This document shows positions 24,095-33,763 of a DNA stretch of 64,000 nucleotides, one piece after another. Within the stretch, counting starts at the first letter, position 1. Each line of letters opens with the position of its first letter. Below the pieces are notes generated by a model. The model was not told the DNA's origin, made no database searches, and saw only the letters and a list, made by a program, of their open reading frames with translations. Source of the DNA: Daphnia carinata (taxonomy: Eukaryota; Arthropoda; Branchiopoda; Diplostraca; Daphniidae); NCBI RefSeq assembly GCF_022539665.2, contig NC_081335.1, forward strand, positions 6,014,001 to 6,078,000, read 5' to 3'. The position numbers were made by a program, and so were the translations under genes.

Positions 24095-24100
24095 ACCTTT
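24095..24100 (-). promoter_or_regulatory. Putative 5' splice donor in the provirus leader
   Basis: The minus strand reads CAAAG|GTAAGC just upstream of the gag ATG; the same donor occurs in fragment D at 28868-28873. In a retrovirus-like scheme it would pair with the acceptor at 39615-39626 to make the env message. Confidence 0.5.
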
Positions 24101-24232
24101 GATGGTGTTCCTTGGTCTGGTAGAGTTGTTGGAGACTCGTCGGGGAAGTGTAGAGCACAATCACTGAAATAAGGTACGGGTAAGAAACCTTGTACTGGAC
24201 AACAAGTGTTAGTCTCGTTGGGACTTTCCAAT

Positions 24233-24393
24233 TGTAAAGTTTCCAAACCTCGTGTATTACCAGGGGATTTGCCAAAACAATTCCGCCTTACATGTTACAA
24301 TCATGCAGTATTTATACTACTAAAGGATAAAAATTCTGAAGCTAAAGTGGGAGGAGATACGTTCACTTTCACTTGTGAAACGCTTGAGGGATG
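24233..24393 (-). repeat. 5' LTR of provirus A, truncated
   Basis: It matches the last 161 of 204 bp of the LTR and ends ACTTTACA at 24233. Its 5' part is replaced by the GAAATAGGAC repeat starting at 24394. Two bases after the LTR a TGGAAAGTCCCAACG stretch is a candidate primer-binding site; the priming tRNA was not identified. Confidence 0.85.
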
Positions 24394-25010
24394 ATTGGCG
24401 GTGAAATAGGACTGAAACGAAATAGGACTGGAGAAATAGGACTGGGAAAAATAGGAATGACTTTTAAAAACTTTTAGGACAGTCCTATTTCTCCTCGGCA
24501 TCAGTCCTATTTCTCCTTAGAAATAGTTCTATTTCATTTACCTTGTTCCAAGGGGAACGATGAGCCTCCAATCCGGTAGGCAATGTATTGCACAAGAGCG
24601 CCGACTTATATCCATTTCTCTTTTTCAAAAACCGATGGCGTTTATTTATATGATTCACAAATGTTTTATCTCTTATCCTATTTTTATTTTAATTGCTGGG
24701 GAACATGAATTATTTTGAATCTAATGGAGTTCATTTAATAAAATATTATTAGAGCAAAATCAGAATATGTAAGAGCTGTATATAACGAAAGATGTATGAA
24801 ATAGTAAAACATTAGTTCAATTGGAAAAGTTGGTTATGGCCACATATTGTGCGATATAAGTAATAAATATTTCTGTAGTATGTCTAATAGTAGTTTGTTA
24901 AATGAACTCTATTAAATACAATATAGTTCATGTTCTCCTGTAATTTAAATTAAAATAGGATAAGAAAAAAAAGTTTTGTGAACCATTTATCTAATGAGTT
25001 AACACCATCG
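24394..25010. mobile_element. GGCGGTGAAATAGGAC-ended repeat inserted in the provirus A LTR
   Basis: It begins ATTGGCGGTGAAATAGGACT, then an array of GAAATAGGAC boxes in both orientations to about 24535, then a block shared with 51220-51475 (GAACGATGAGCC, CCAATCCGGTA). Inside, 24660-24720 and about 24925-24995 are inverted copies (ATCCTATTTT..AACATGAA). It interrupts the LTR of provirus A. Where it stops is uncertain, because the SURF6 pseudogene follows without a visible edge. Confidence 0.6.
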
Positions 25011-25054
25011 ATTTTTTAAATCCATGATCCCATGATATCCATGATTATGATATT

Positions 25055-25990
25055 AGAGGCACGTTTTGTAAATGGAAAAACGGAAAACTTGAAAGTGTCG
25101 TCTAAACAAGATTTGTAGGAATTGGACCCAAAAAATGAAGAGCCTGATAAAAAGCGAGGGCGCGTTGACGTCGGCGCTCTTAAATAGCAACTCTTTTCGG
25201 AAGACGTTTTCATTTCTAGCTCATTGACCAATATTCCAACTCAAAGTGTTTCTACAATTCAAGATCTCTATAGTAATAAGGCTGGTGTTGACCACAATAG
25301 TTCTTTCCAAAAAATTGGAACCGGGAACCGTGCTTACAATCCTGAAGAAATGGAAGAACGTCCAATATCTAAACTCTCACACTTCACAGGTATGTGTTAA
25401 CCTATACATTTGAGTAAAACGGCCAGTTTACTCCATTGATTTTAAGGAAAAAGCTGGATTTATCTGATAAGAAGACAAAAACCAAATCAAAGTTAGATGA
25501 AATGAAGAAGAAATTAAAAAGGAAAAATAAGAAGAAGAGGTCCTGAATTGCCAAACTTGCACGAGCCACCAAGGCAGCATCTGTGTCATCAACCTCAGGT
25601 CTTTCAGAGTTTAGCTAGTCTTCAGAGAAAAACTAAAACCACAAGTGAAAATCTTGGTAGGCCAAGCTGAAATTGAGAAGGCAAGAAGCATTAAAGAGAA
25701 ACAGGCATGAAATGGTGCTCTGCAATTAGCTGAAGGTTTTCAGGTAAACTTTCAATTTGGCAAACACATTTGTAAGATCATCAAAACTTTTAACCTTACT
25801 GTATTGCAATAGGTAAAGGACTGTGGAATTGCTTGACAAATAAATTAAGAAACGAGATAAAATCAAATGAAAAAGTAAAAAAAAATTGGGCTGAACGCAT
25901 CGAAGAAAGGGAAAAGAAAAAGGAATAACAACAGAAAAAGAGAAAAGCCAACATTAAAAAACGAAAACTGAGAAGAAAGAACATAAAGTG
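25055..25990 (+). pseudogene. SURF6: SURF6 pseudogene, copy 1
   Basis: Exons are recognisable with GT-AG introns: about 25055-25389 (donor CAG|GTATGT), 25445 to about 25742 (acceptor TTTTAAG, donor CAG|GTAAAC) and 25813-25990. They encode a Lys-rich stretch (KLDEMKKKLKRKNKKK), a KILVGQAEIEKARSIKEK segment with QLAEGFQ, and the SURF6 C-terminal signature NWAERIEERERKK, KKRKANIKKRK. SURF6 is a nucleolar protein of ribosome biogenesis. Premature stops occur in every exon (for example near 25107, 25183 and 25547), so it is dead. Retained introns mean a DNA-level duplicate, not a processed copy. A second copy lies inverted at 31535-32660. Confidence 0.75.
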
Positions 25991-27102
25991 AATAAATTGA
26001 AGAAAAACAGGCAAATGTATCATATGAAATACTGATACTGTCTCATGGATGAGCTAAACTCGTGTTCTATCATGTGTAAGCCATGTTGTGATAGTTTTTT
26101 ATAACAATACACTGGCATGCTTCCTATGATCGGGGAAAATTTGAAGAATAAAAATCTTAGATTCATTTTAAAAGGAGTGTAAAAGTGTCTTCACTAATAA
26201 AAGACTCAAAAAAAGCCCTTCATGGTAGAAAATAAGCTAAGTTGATTTGTAATTGTTAGTAGCTTTGTTAACGTAAAGTGCAAAGCTTCCTTATATTTCA
26301 CTGTAGTATGTGATGTGAATTAGGTAACCAATAGCTGCTTAATAATGTGCATAAGGGGAAAACAAGACGAAGAACGTAAAAAATCATTTATAATTGCTGG
26401 GAAAACGCGAGTGCTAACCAGAGACGTAGATGGTTCTCTCGGACTAAAGGTGAGGTTATTCTTTAACAAAAGCCATGCATTAACTATTTAAGTTTGACTC
26501 ATAGACGTTCCTACACAAATTGAATATTCCAGTTTTGCTCGAACTATTTATTGCTTTGCTGAAAAGCGCTTCAAGATAACTGTCAGCAGCTACCTTCTGG
26601 CATAGTTAATGCAGTTGATTATGATTTCAATATATTTATTTGGCTCTTTGTAATTGTGAAAAGAATTGAAAATGTGATAAGGAAATAAATGGTACGAGAA
26701 TCAATATTGAATTATAATATACTTTTTTTGTCCTCGCCTCAAACGATAGTTTAAGTTTATAATATTATTCCTATAAAAATTATTCATCAAATGTTAATAA
26801 TAATAAACTAGTCTTCGTGTTAACATATCTTTGTTCCCAGCAACCACAAAAGCCCCGCGGAACTCAGTTCACCGAATTCGAATTCAGTTTCCGTATTCAC
26901 AACGAATCAGTGGTCTTTACCTATGGCATAAGTATCGACAAAGGGAAGTTATAAGGGAGATGGACTGGGGTTTTGGGAAATGATCAAAAAAGGTGCACAG
27001 AACAAGGCTAAGTGCGAAAAACATTTATTTCTTATATTATATTTGAAGAAGCGATAGTAGTTCAATAAACAAAAATTGTGAAAAATGAACTTTATTTAAC
27101 GG

Positions 27103-27110
27103 GATATTAG
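27103..27110 (+). repeat. Target-site duplication GATATTAG (left)
   Basis: It is repeated at 27577-27584 and occurs once at the empty site 36411-36418. Confidence 0.92.
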
Positions 27111-27576
27111 CAGACTTGCCGCGCCGATCAATTTTCGGATCTCGATCTCCGATCCGATCTTTTGCAGTTTGATCGGATCGCCCGATCCGATCAAACTCAA
27201 AAGATCGGATCGGCGATCAAATTTTTCCGATCATTTTTACCGATCATTTTTGTGCGACATCTAACGCTTAAAATTCACACCTTCTAACGAATGTTGCATT
27301 GGCTGTCATGGCAGTCACTGACGGCCATTGAGGGTGAACCCTAAACAGTTTCCTTCAATTGGCATTCGCAAAAACAGTAGTGAAAAGAGCCATGCGACTG
27401 CAAAATTTACAGCTAGATGGCGAAAAGTTTGATCGCTAAAAATGATCGGATCGCGATCAATTTTTTGGGATCGCCGATCCGATCTCCGATCTTTCTCAAA
27501 AGATCGGATCGACGATCATTTTTTGATCGAAGATCGGATCGGCGATCAATTTTTGATCGCGATCGCGGCAAGTCTG
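27111..27576. mobile_element. Complete hAT-like MITE with GATC-rich ends
   Basis: The 466-bp element has 13-bp perfect terminal repeats CAGACTTGCCGCG, an 8-bp target duplication GATATTAG, and long subterminal regions made of repeated GATC/CGATC words. The paralogous sequence at 36411-36420 lacks it and keeps one copy of the target, which proves insertion. CAG ends and 8-bp duplications are typical of hAT transposons. It has no coding capacity. The core contains the CTAGATGGCG block also found in the truncated copy at 3801. Confidence 0.92.
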
Positions 27577-27920
27577 GATATTAGCAATATATAAATACTA
27601 ACATAATCTGAAATCAGATTGCTACCGAATAAATAATCAAAGATTAACTAGCGTACATACGCTAACATTGTTTGAGCTCGGCAAACCTTATAGAAGGTAA
27701 CGGTTTCAGCAACCTTTGTACATTCCAACTTCCACGGAATAGGAAGTTGGAAATACATTTTGGAAACAAATATTAAGTTTGTAGGAACATGGAAATTGAG
27801 CGGAGAAAAAGGCCCAGTGTTATGGAGAAAAAGGCCCACTTTTAAATTTGGAAAAAAGTGGGCCTTTTTCGTATGGGCCCTCTTTGCGGGCCTTTTTCGT
27901 CTGGGCCTTTTTCTCCGCCA

Positions 27921-28864
27921 ATCTTCGTTTCTTTTGCTTCTGTCTGAAGTTGTTTGTTTGTTTCTAAGGCTGCTTTTATCTGCTGTTCGGCGTCTTCTAA
28001 CCTCGTAACCAGTTGTTTTCTTTCACTTTCAAGTTTGCTAATTATTTCTTGTCGTTCTTTTTCAACAGCTATGTTGTTTTCTTCTTTTTTTCGTAAAAGG
28101 TTTTGCAATTGGTTTTCTGTTGCTGTGGCGGTTTCAAGGCTAGTTTCTAATTCGCTGATTCGATTGGCAGATTTTTCAAGGGAGTTTTTGAGTGCTTCGT
28201 TACTTTCTTGGAGTTGCTCAAGGGAACTACTTAGGGTGTATTTGGAACTTTTTGCCTTTTTCTTGTTGCTATCTAGCTGTTTTCGTAAGCTTTGTAATTC
28301 GTAGTTTAGGTCAAACGAATATTTCTTCTCTGCAATCTGCGCAAGTACTAATTCTTTTTGCAAGACATTGATTGTACCAAACAGGAATTCTTTTTCTTTA
28401 CCATGCACAATGCTAATCTGTTGTAATAAACTGTCAAGGTTTTCAGTGTTCCCAGCGAAGGATTCTACGTGATTTTCAAATGTCTTTGTGGTGTTTGTAA
28501 TACTTTCTGCTGTTATACTACTTGGTACTTGCAACGTTTGTTCTAACAATGAATATGAATACAATTGCAATGCGTTGTGTGTCTCTTTGCTAACTTCTTG
28601 TTTCTTGGATTCTATTTGATATATATTTGCTTTTGTCGTGGTAGTTTGATAAGTTTTGTTTCGTTCTAATTCTTGCTCAAATTCTAAGTCCACAAGAGTT
28701 TTCCAGTGGTCTAAAAATTTTTCTCGAAGACGATTGGGGTTCTGACTGGTTGTGTCTGATGCAGGGAGTACAGGGTACAAAGGTGGGGATAATTCGTCGA
28801 CCACGTTTGGGTACAAAGTATTCTTTTTACGAGTAGTCTCTGGTACGATATAATCAAGCGGCAT
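27921..28864 (-). pseudogene. gag: gag of fragment D, N-terminal coiled-coil half
   Basis: From the ATG at 28864 (MPLDY) the minus-strand frame stays open for about 315 codons up to the repeat junction at 27920. It is a long coiled coil: SLLEQTLQV, NLDSLLQQISIVHGKEKEF, ELQSLRKQLDSNKKK, SLEQLQESNEALKNSLEK, IISKLESERKQLVTRLEDAEQQIKAALE in pieces. It is better preserved than the same region of provirus A, where one internal block is missing. The annotated open frame starts further up inside the LTR (29080), but that ATG lies about ten bases past the TATA box and would not be in the transcript. The gag domain is absent; B begins about 330 bp further on in gag. Confidence 0.75.
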
Positions 28865-28867
28865 TCG

Positions 28868-28873
28868 CTTACC
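28868..28873 (-). promoter_or_regulatory. Putative 5' splice donor in the leader of fragment D
   Basis: CAAAAG|GTAAGC lies just upstream of the gag ATG, the same arrangement as at 24095-24100. Confidence 0.5.
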
Positions 28874-29008
28874 TTTTGATGGTGTTCTTTGGTCTAGTAG
28901 GGCTGTTGGAGACTCGTCGGGGAAATGTAGAGCACAATCACTGAAATAAGGTACGGGCAAGAAAATTTGTACTGGACAACAAGTGTTTGTCTCGTTGGGA
29001 CTTCCAAT

Positions 29009-29212
29009 TGTAAAGTTTCTAATACCTCGTGTATTTTCAGTGAGTTGCCAAAACAACTCCGAATTACATGTTACAATCATGCAGTGTTTATACTACTAAA
29101 GGATACAAATTATGAAGGTGAAGTGGGAGGAGATACGTTCACTTTCACTTGTGAAACGCTTGAGGGATGTATGAGGTGTGGCTTTTTTTGGATAGCCTTT
29201 GGGCTCGTTACA
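29009..29212 (-). repeat. 5' LTR of fragment D (204 bp)
   Basis: It runs TGTAACGAGCCC...ACTTTACA with a TATAAACA box. The four bases upstream of it are ACGC, the same four bases that follow the 3' LTR of provirus B. A TGGAAGTCCCAACGAG stretch two bases after the LTR is a candidate primer-binding site. Confidence 0.9.
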
Positions 29213-29720
29213 GCGTGAAGGAACCAGTCGGAAAAGACTGCATTAAAGAATCTATTTTATATTATTTTTGTGGCTACCTGATCCACGCACGTCCAGCCGT
29301 CACCAATTGCATTGATTGTAAAAAAAAACAGTTTAATGCGATCAACTAGATATACCTGCCGGTTTCTCAGCAGACCATTACACGGCCATTCGTAATCGCG
29401 GACATTTGGTTTTTGTAACTGTGCGATTTTTCCAAACTTTTCGTGTCATCGAAAACATTATAGAACAGCATTTTCAACCCCTTGGGCAACTATATGTGGA
29501 AGATTCCTTTCAAATATGTATTTCCAAAATTGCCAAAGCGAACCTCATTCCTATTTTCTGCGATGTTCATCGTGATTGACGTCTCCCTTATCTAATAAGA
29601 GAGTTTGTTTGTCTACGATACAATTTAGGTCTAAGCGCCTTAAAAATGTTATACTGCAAGTTGCTTCTGCGAAAGCTAAAACTCATGGAAAACTCTCCAA
29701 ACATGTATAATATTGTTATA
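29213..29720 (+). pseudogene. P-element-type transposase, 3' part
   Basis: Directly at the LTR edge of fragment D an open frame continues on the plus strand with the pattern of the P/THAP9 transposase C-terminus: an Ile/Leu-rich ESILYYFCGYLIHARP helix, then an NCIDC pair of cysteines. Further on, with stops and frameshifts, comes ADHYTAIRNRGHLVFVT and a terminal RYNLGLSALK segment. The frame is the exact continuation of the transposase half that ends at the LTR of provirus B (49491). So the two halves were one gene interrupted by the retroelement. Confidence 0.7.
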
Positions 29721-29934
29721 TTTTGTGGGTTTTAAAGTTCTTTGAAATGTTCTTGCCGTAAAACCCTGTTTAATTAAATAAACAAAGAATAGGTACGTGA
29801 TAAACAGCTTGTCCATTTCAAATTTCCCTCGTTTTGTGGGTCTGCTATGATTGGCTGTCGAAATTTTGACAAAAATTATCTCATTGGTTGTTTTGATGCT
29901 ATTTAGCTGCCAGAATTTAAAAACGAGTCCCAGC

Positions 29935-30540
29935 GGCATGAGGACAGTGCTACCCTCCGTCACAAGTACCTAGCGGTTTCGACAGACGAACACCAAAAAC
30001 GACAAACCTACCCCGACATACGTACACCTTCAGAAAATGGAAAAACATCTCCCGTCAAAACTACCCCGACATATGTACCCAATAAAAAATTAAATAACGC
30101 TCCCGTCATATCTACCCCATTATAAATATACTACAATTGCAGCCGTCGTATGTACCCTTTTGTTTTATTAAGACAGTAATACCTACCCGTTCGTTTAAAA
30201 CTGATCGACCACACCTACCCCTTCGATTAACACAGTCCGACATACCTACCACTTCGATGGAAATTGAACAACACACCAACTCTTTCAATTAAAACAGTCC
30301 GACATGCCTATCTCACACACCTACCCATTTGTTACAGACTCTTTTATTAGTGTATTTAGACTGGCTTAACTGTACCTCTGATAAAAAGCACCCGTTTTTA
30401 ATCATCTTTTGTTCTGTAAGAAGATAACGTAATGAAACAATATGATATTATTTCCATGTGAGATACCGTACTGTTTGTATTATTTGATCAGCTTTAACAA
30501 TATTATGATACTATGAAGGGGGTTACAAAGACAGACTGGA
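29935..30540. repeat. Second copy of the ACCTACCCC..CGACA tandem repeat
   Basis: It matches 4080-4860: a CCTCCGTCACAAGTACC start, degenerate units of about 30 bp around CCGACAYACCTACC, then the tail from ACTGGCTT. The block just before it (29820-29935) resembles the interior of the MITE at 32984. Confidence 0.7.
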
Positions 30541-30559
30541 AAGTATTCGATGATTCGTC

Positions 30560-31496
30560 GGACATAATATAACCGACATGCGTACGACCACCTTTCTTGG
30601 TATTATTCCACGTGGCAACCCACAAATATGTATTAAACCAATACGTAACGCATGGAACGAGCTTACGCCGTACCAACCGGTTGGGATACACCTCCACCGA
30701 CAAGTGATCGCTCTAAACATTTGCCAATTGCTTTATGAATGACCTTCCCGAAAAATCTGTCTGGTGCACAGGAAAAGTTCTCAGACCAAACGTTCTTCAA
30801 GTACCAATTAAAATCATTGCATCTAAACCTATCACGTAATAGGAACACGACCCTGTGGCTGGGCATCACGAAGCCGGTTGGCTTCAGGGTTCATTTTGAA
30901 AAAGAATTCTTTCCATTCTTCCATCCATACTAGCACAGCTCGAGCAAGATTTGAATAGAGGATTTGGATTTACTCCACCTGGAAAGATGTAAGGACTCGA
31001 TTTCTGGAATACGTGAGCGATATGGCTACATGGGGACGTTTCTACTCGACCACTACACTGCCAAATTCATAAAGACATTTCAATGTTCTCACCACCCCAA
31101 ATATCCATCTGGTCGTCGTATGTTCCAATTTTTCCAAAATATTCTCTGCCAATTGCAAATAATCCGCCTGTCATCACTTGAGTCCTAAAAGGAATGGTCC
31201 TGTTCCCACGTCGACATTAAGGCTTCCGATGCATGAAACCATCGAAAGTGCAGATTGCATGACATACCTCCATGATGGAGTTCGAAACTTCGTAAGAGGA
31301 CAACGCAGCCATCGCTAATAATGTCGTTTATTGGACGTACGGCTGAGTTTGGGTTCATTTTTATACGCTATAGAAGTTGCTCAAGCCATCCAACAGCAGT
31401 TGCGCAGTGAGCATCTAGAAACTGTAACACATCGCCAGTGGCCTTGCGAGCTCCCATGAGTCTAGCTCGTATCAGGCCAATTCTCTTGCCTAAGTC
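30560..31496 (-). pseudogene. Polypeptide N-acetylgalactosaminyltransferase, intronless pseudogene
   Basis: On the minus strand the GT27 catalytic region reads in order through frameshifts: [28 protein letters not shown] (the DxH metal site appears as DAHC), WLEQLL, NFHFRWF-like NLHFRWFH, a glycine/tryptophan-rich [10 protein letters not shown]-equivalent region with frameshifts, then FNWYLKNVWSENF, the linker FFGKVIHKAIGKCLE and the start of the ricin-type lectin domain (SLVGGGVSQPVGTA). These parts span several exons in animal genes but are contiguous here, so a processed copy is likely. The enzyme starts mucin-type O-glycosylation in the Golgi. Several stops make this copy dead. Its ends are cut by repeats on both sides. 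Confidence 0.75.
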
Positions 31497-31534
31497 AGTA
31501 TCAGTATTTAATATGACAAATTTTCCTTTTTAAA

Positions 31535-32660
31535 ATTTGGTTTAATCACTTTATATTCTTCTTTTTCAGTTTCCTTTTTCTTAATGTTGGCTTTTCTCTT
31601 TATCTATTTTTATTCCTTTCTCTTTTCCTTTTCTTCGATGCGTTCAGCCCAATTTTTTTTTAACTTTCTGATTTGATTTATCTCGTTTCTTAATATATTT
31701 GTCAAGCAATTCCACAGTGTTCTACCTATTGCAATACAGAAAAATTAAAAGTTTTTAACATCTTACAAATGTGTTTGTCAAATTGATAGTTTACCTGCAA
31801 ACCTTCAGCTATTTGATGAGCACCATTTCATGCCAGTTTCTCTTCAATGCTTCTTGCATTCTCTTTCTTCAGCTGGGCCTACCAAGATTTTCACATTTGG
31901 TTTAAGTTTTTTTCCATTTTAATCATTGCCACTTATTGATCTAAAGTGGTCTTTTTCAGAATGTGTGAGGGATTAAAAAATTCCATAAAACCAAATTTGC
32001 TGATAACTAGGCAGCCTTCTCGGTTGAAAATTGGTGTTGGCATTGTACTTGCTACTCTTGGTTCAGGAATATCTGTTTCGACAAACTCTGAAAGACCAGA
32101 GGTTGATAACACTGATGTTGCCTTGGTAGCTCGTGCAAGTTTGGCAATTCAGGACCTCTTCTTCTTATTTTTCCTTTTTAATTTCTTCTTCATTTCATCT
32201 AACTTTGATTTGGTTTTTGTCTTCTTATCAGATAAATCCAGCTTTTTCCTTAAAATCAATGGAGTAAACTGGCCGTTTTACTCAAATGTATAGGTTAACA
32301 CATACCTGTGAAGTGTGAGAGTTTAGCTATTGGACGTTCTTCCATTTCTTCAGGATTGTAAGCACGGTTCCTGGTTCCAATTTTTTGGAAAGAACTATTG
32401 TGGTCAACACCAGCCTTATTACTATAGAGATCTTGAATTGTAGAAACACTTTGAGTTGGAATATTGGTCAATGAGCTAGAAATGAAAACGTCTTCCGAAG
32501 AGAGTTGCTATTTAAGAGCGCCGACGTCAACGCGCCCTCGCTTTTTATCAGGCTCTTCATTTTTTGGATCCAATTCCTACAAATCTTGTTTAGACGACAC
32601 TTTCAAGTTTTCCGTTTTTCCATTTACAAAGCGTGCCTCTAATATCATAATCTTTAAACT
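31535..32660 (-). pseudogene. SURF6: SURF6 pseudogene, copy 2 (inverted)
   Basis: It is the inverted paralogue of 25055-25990 and includes sequence missing or decayed there, notably a PTPIFNREGCLVISKFGF segment that matches the SURF6 domain start. Exons and introns are kept (for example acceptor AATAG before the last exon, donor CAG|GTATGT near 32307). The C-terminal exon (about 31737-31545) carries NWAERIEEKEKRK and KREKPTLRKR-like repeats with a stop. Lys-rich exon and stops as in copy 1. The two copies point toward each other around the 26.2-31.5 kb section. Confidence 0.75.
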
Positions 32661-32983
32661 TCATTATTATTTACCTTGGTCTCTCAACATTATCATGGAT
32701 CAATCCATAAATCACACTATACGAACCTAGCTTATTGTTATTTTCTTTAGGGAACAACATTTTCAAGCCAAATCTAGCTTCAGGACGCCTCCACTTGAGG
32801 GCAGTTTAAGCAGATGGAAACCATGAGCAATAACAAAGTTATGGCAATCCGTTTTACACACAAAAAAAAAATTACACTTTTTTCTTTTTTTCCGACACGT
32901 AGCCATCTACCGCTCAGATTCGTTATTACTGGCGTAGGCAATTTCAGTCCATTTGATGCCATTCGCAGTTAGTTCAGTAGCGT

Positions 32984-33717
32984 CAGAGTCATAGAAACCT
33001 GGTTGCTCTACGCTGTGTGTAGATGCTACAAGGGTTTGTGGTGACTTGTGGTCCCGATTTCACCGATTTTGTGGGCGGAGCTGGCAGTGACAAAGAGCCA
33101 TCTGTTGACTAGAATTAGAGATATCCTAACATCTTAAAGGAAAACCATAAGAAAACGACATACGAAACATCAGTTGAAATGGCTGGTGGATAGCACCTCC
33201 GATTGCAGTGCGGGAGACCCGAGTTCGAATTTAGTCGCTGCATTTTCTTTTTTCCATTTCCTAACGTATGCTGGCCACGCGCTGCGCTAGGTTCCACTTT
33301 CTACTGTTTTTCCATTCATTGCAATTCTTTATTAAAATTTTATATTACGTAATTTTATATTAGTATTATATCTATTAAGCCTCTCTGACAATTAACTTAT
33401 TTGCGCAAGAAGTATTGCGCGCTGACAGGCCGTTATTACAGTAGGCCATGCTTGAAAGACACGCTTGACTTAGCCGTCCGACTACTCTAAGTACAAACCG
33501 CTGGAGTAAAGTACTAAGTACTTCCCCCTCGTTTGGCGGGTCTGCTATGATTGGCTGTCAAAATTTTGGCAGGACATAGCTCATTGGTTGGGTACCTTGT
33601 AGTACTCCACCAAAACTGCTAGGTTCGCTATTTAACTGCCAGAAGGGGACCACAAGTCACCACAAACCCTTGTAGCATTTACACACAGCGTAGAGCAACC
33701 AGGTTTCTATGACTCTG
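32984..33717. mobile_element. 734-bp element with about 70-bp terminal inverted repeats
   Basis: The left end CAGAGTCATAGAAACCTG and about 50 further bases recur inverted at the right end, with one or two mismatches. A 7-bp direct repeat GTAGCGT flanks it (32977-32983 and 33718-33724). It is non-coding; the interior includes a tRNA-like segment. CAG ends suggest a hAT-type MITE. Related ends or interiors are at 4002 and 29820. Confidence 0.85.
33175..33243 (+). other. tRNA-like segment inside the MITE
   Basis: The stretch GGCTGGTGGATAGCACC ... GAGACCCGAGTTCGAAT ... GTCGCTGCA resembles a tRNA D-arm followed by a T-arm (GTTCGAAT), with a 5-bp-like anticodon stem between. The acceptor stem does not pair well and the anticodon is not clear, so it is at best a tRNA relic or an internal pol III promoter. 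Confidence 0.3.
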
Positions 33718-33763
33718 GTAGCGTGGATGGAGAATAACGCGTGGCTGGAGGAACAATTGGAAA

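Larger units (their letters stand above)
12256..24393 (-). mobile_element. Provirus A: env-bearing gypsy-type LTR element, degenerate
   Basis: The order on the minus strand is truncated 5' LTR (24233-24393), splice donor and gag (24097-about 21650), protease, reverse transcriptase, RNase H and integrase (about 21600-18536), env with a mucin-like insert (about 18535-14216), ankyrin ORF (about 13790-12569), polypurine tract and 204-bp 3' LTR (12256-12459). Many stops, frameshifts and deletions make it inactive. Its 5' LTR is cut at 24393 by another repeat, so the target-site duplication cannot be confirmed; the 3' flank is GAAT. A solo LTR of another family sits in env. Confidence 0.9.
26218..27920 (+). 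mobile_element. GGCCTTTTTCTCCG-ended repeat, copy E1 (with nested MITE)
   Basis: From about 26218 it matches copy E2 (35770-36783) in the same orientation, apart from a unique section at about 26400-26620 and a 466-bp MITE at 27111. The right end is a palindromic cluster of GGAGAAAAAGGCCC boxes (27800-27920) ending TCTCCGCC, abutting gag of fragment D. The left end of the family is unclear and may include the SURF6 copy. No transposase is visible. Confidence 0.65.

Noticed and set aside
27842-29080. Gag start at the ATG inside the LTR of fragment D
   Set aside because: That ATG lies about ten bases past the TATA box, upstream of the expected transcription start; the MPLDY start after the splice donor is better.
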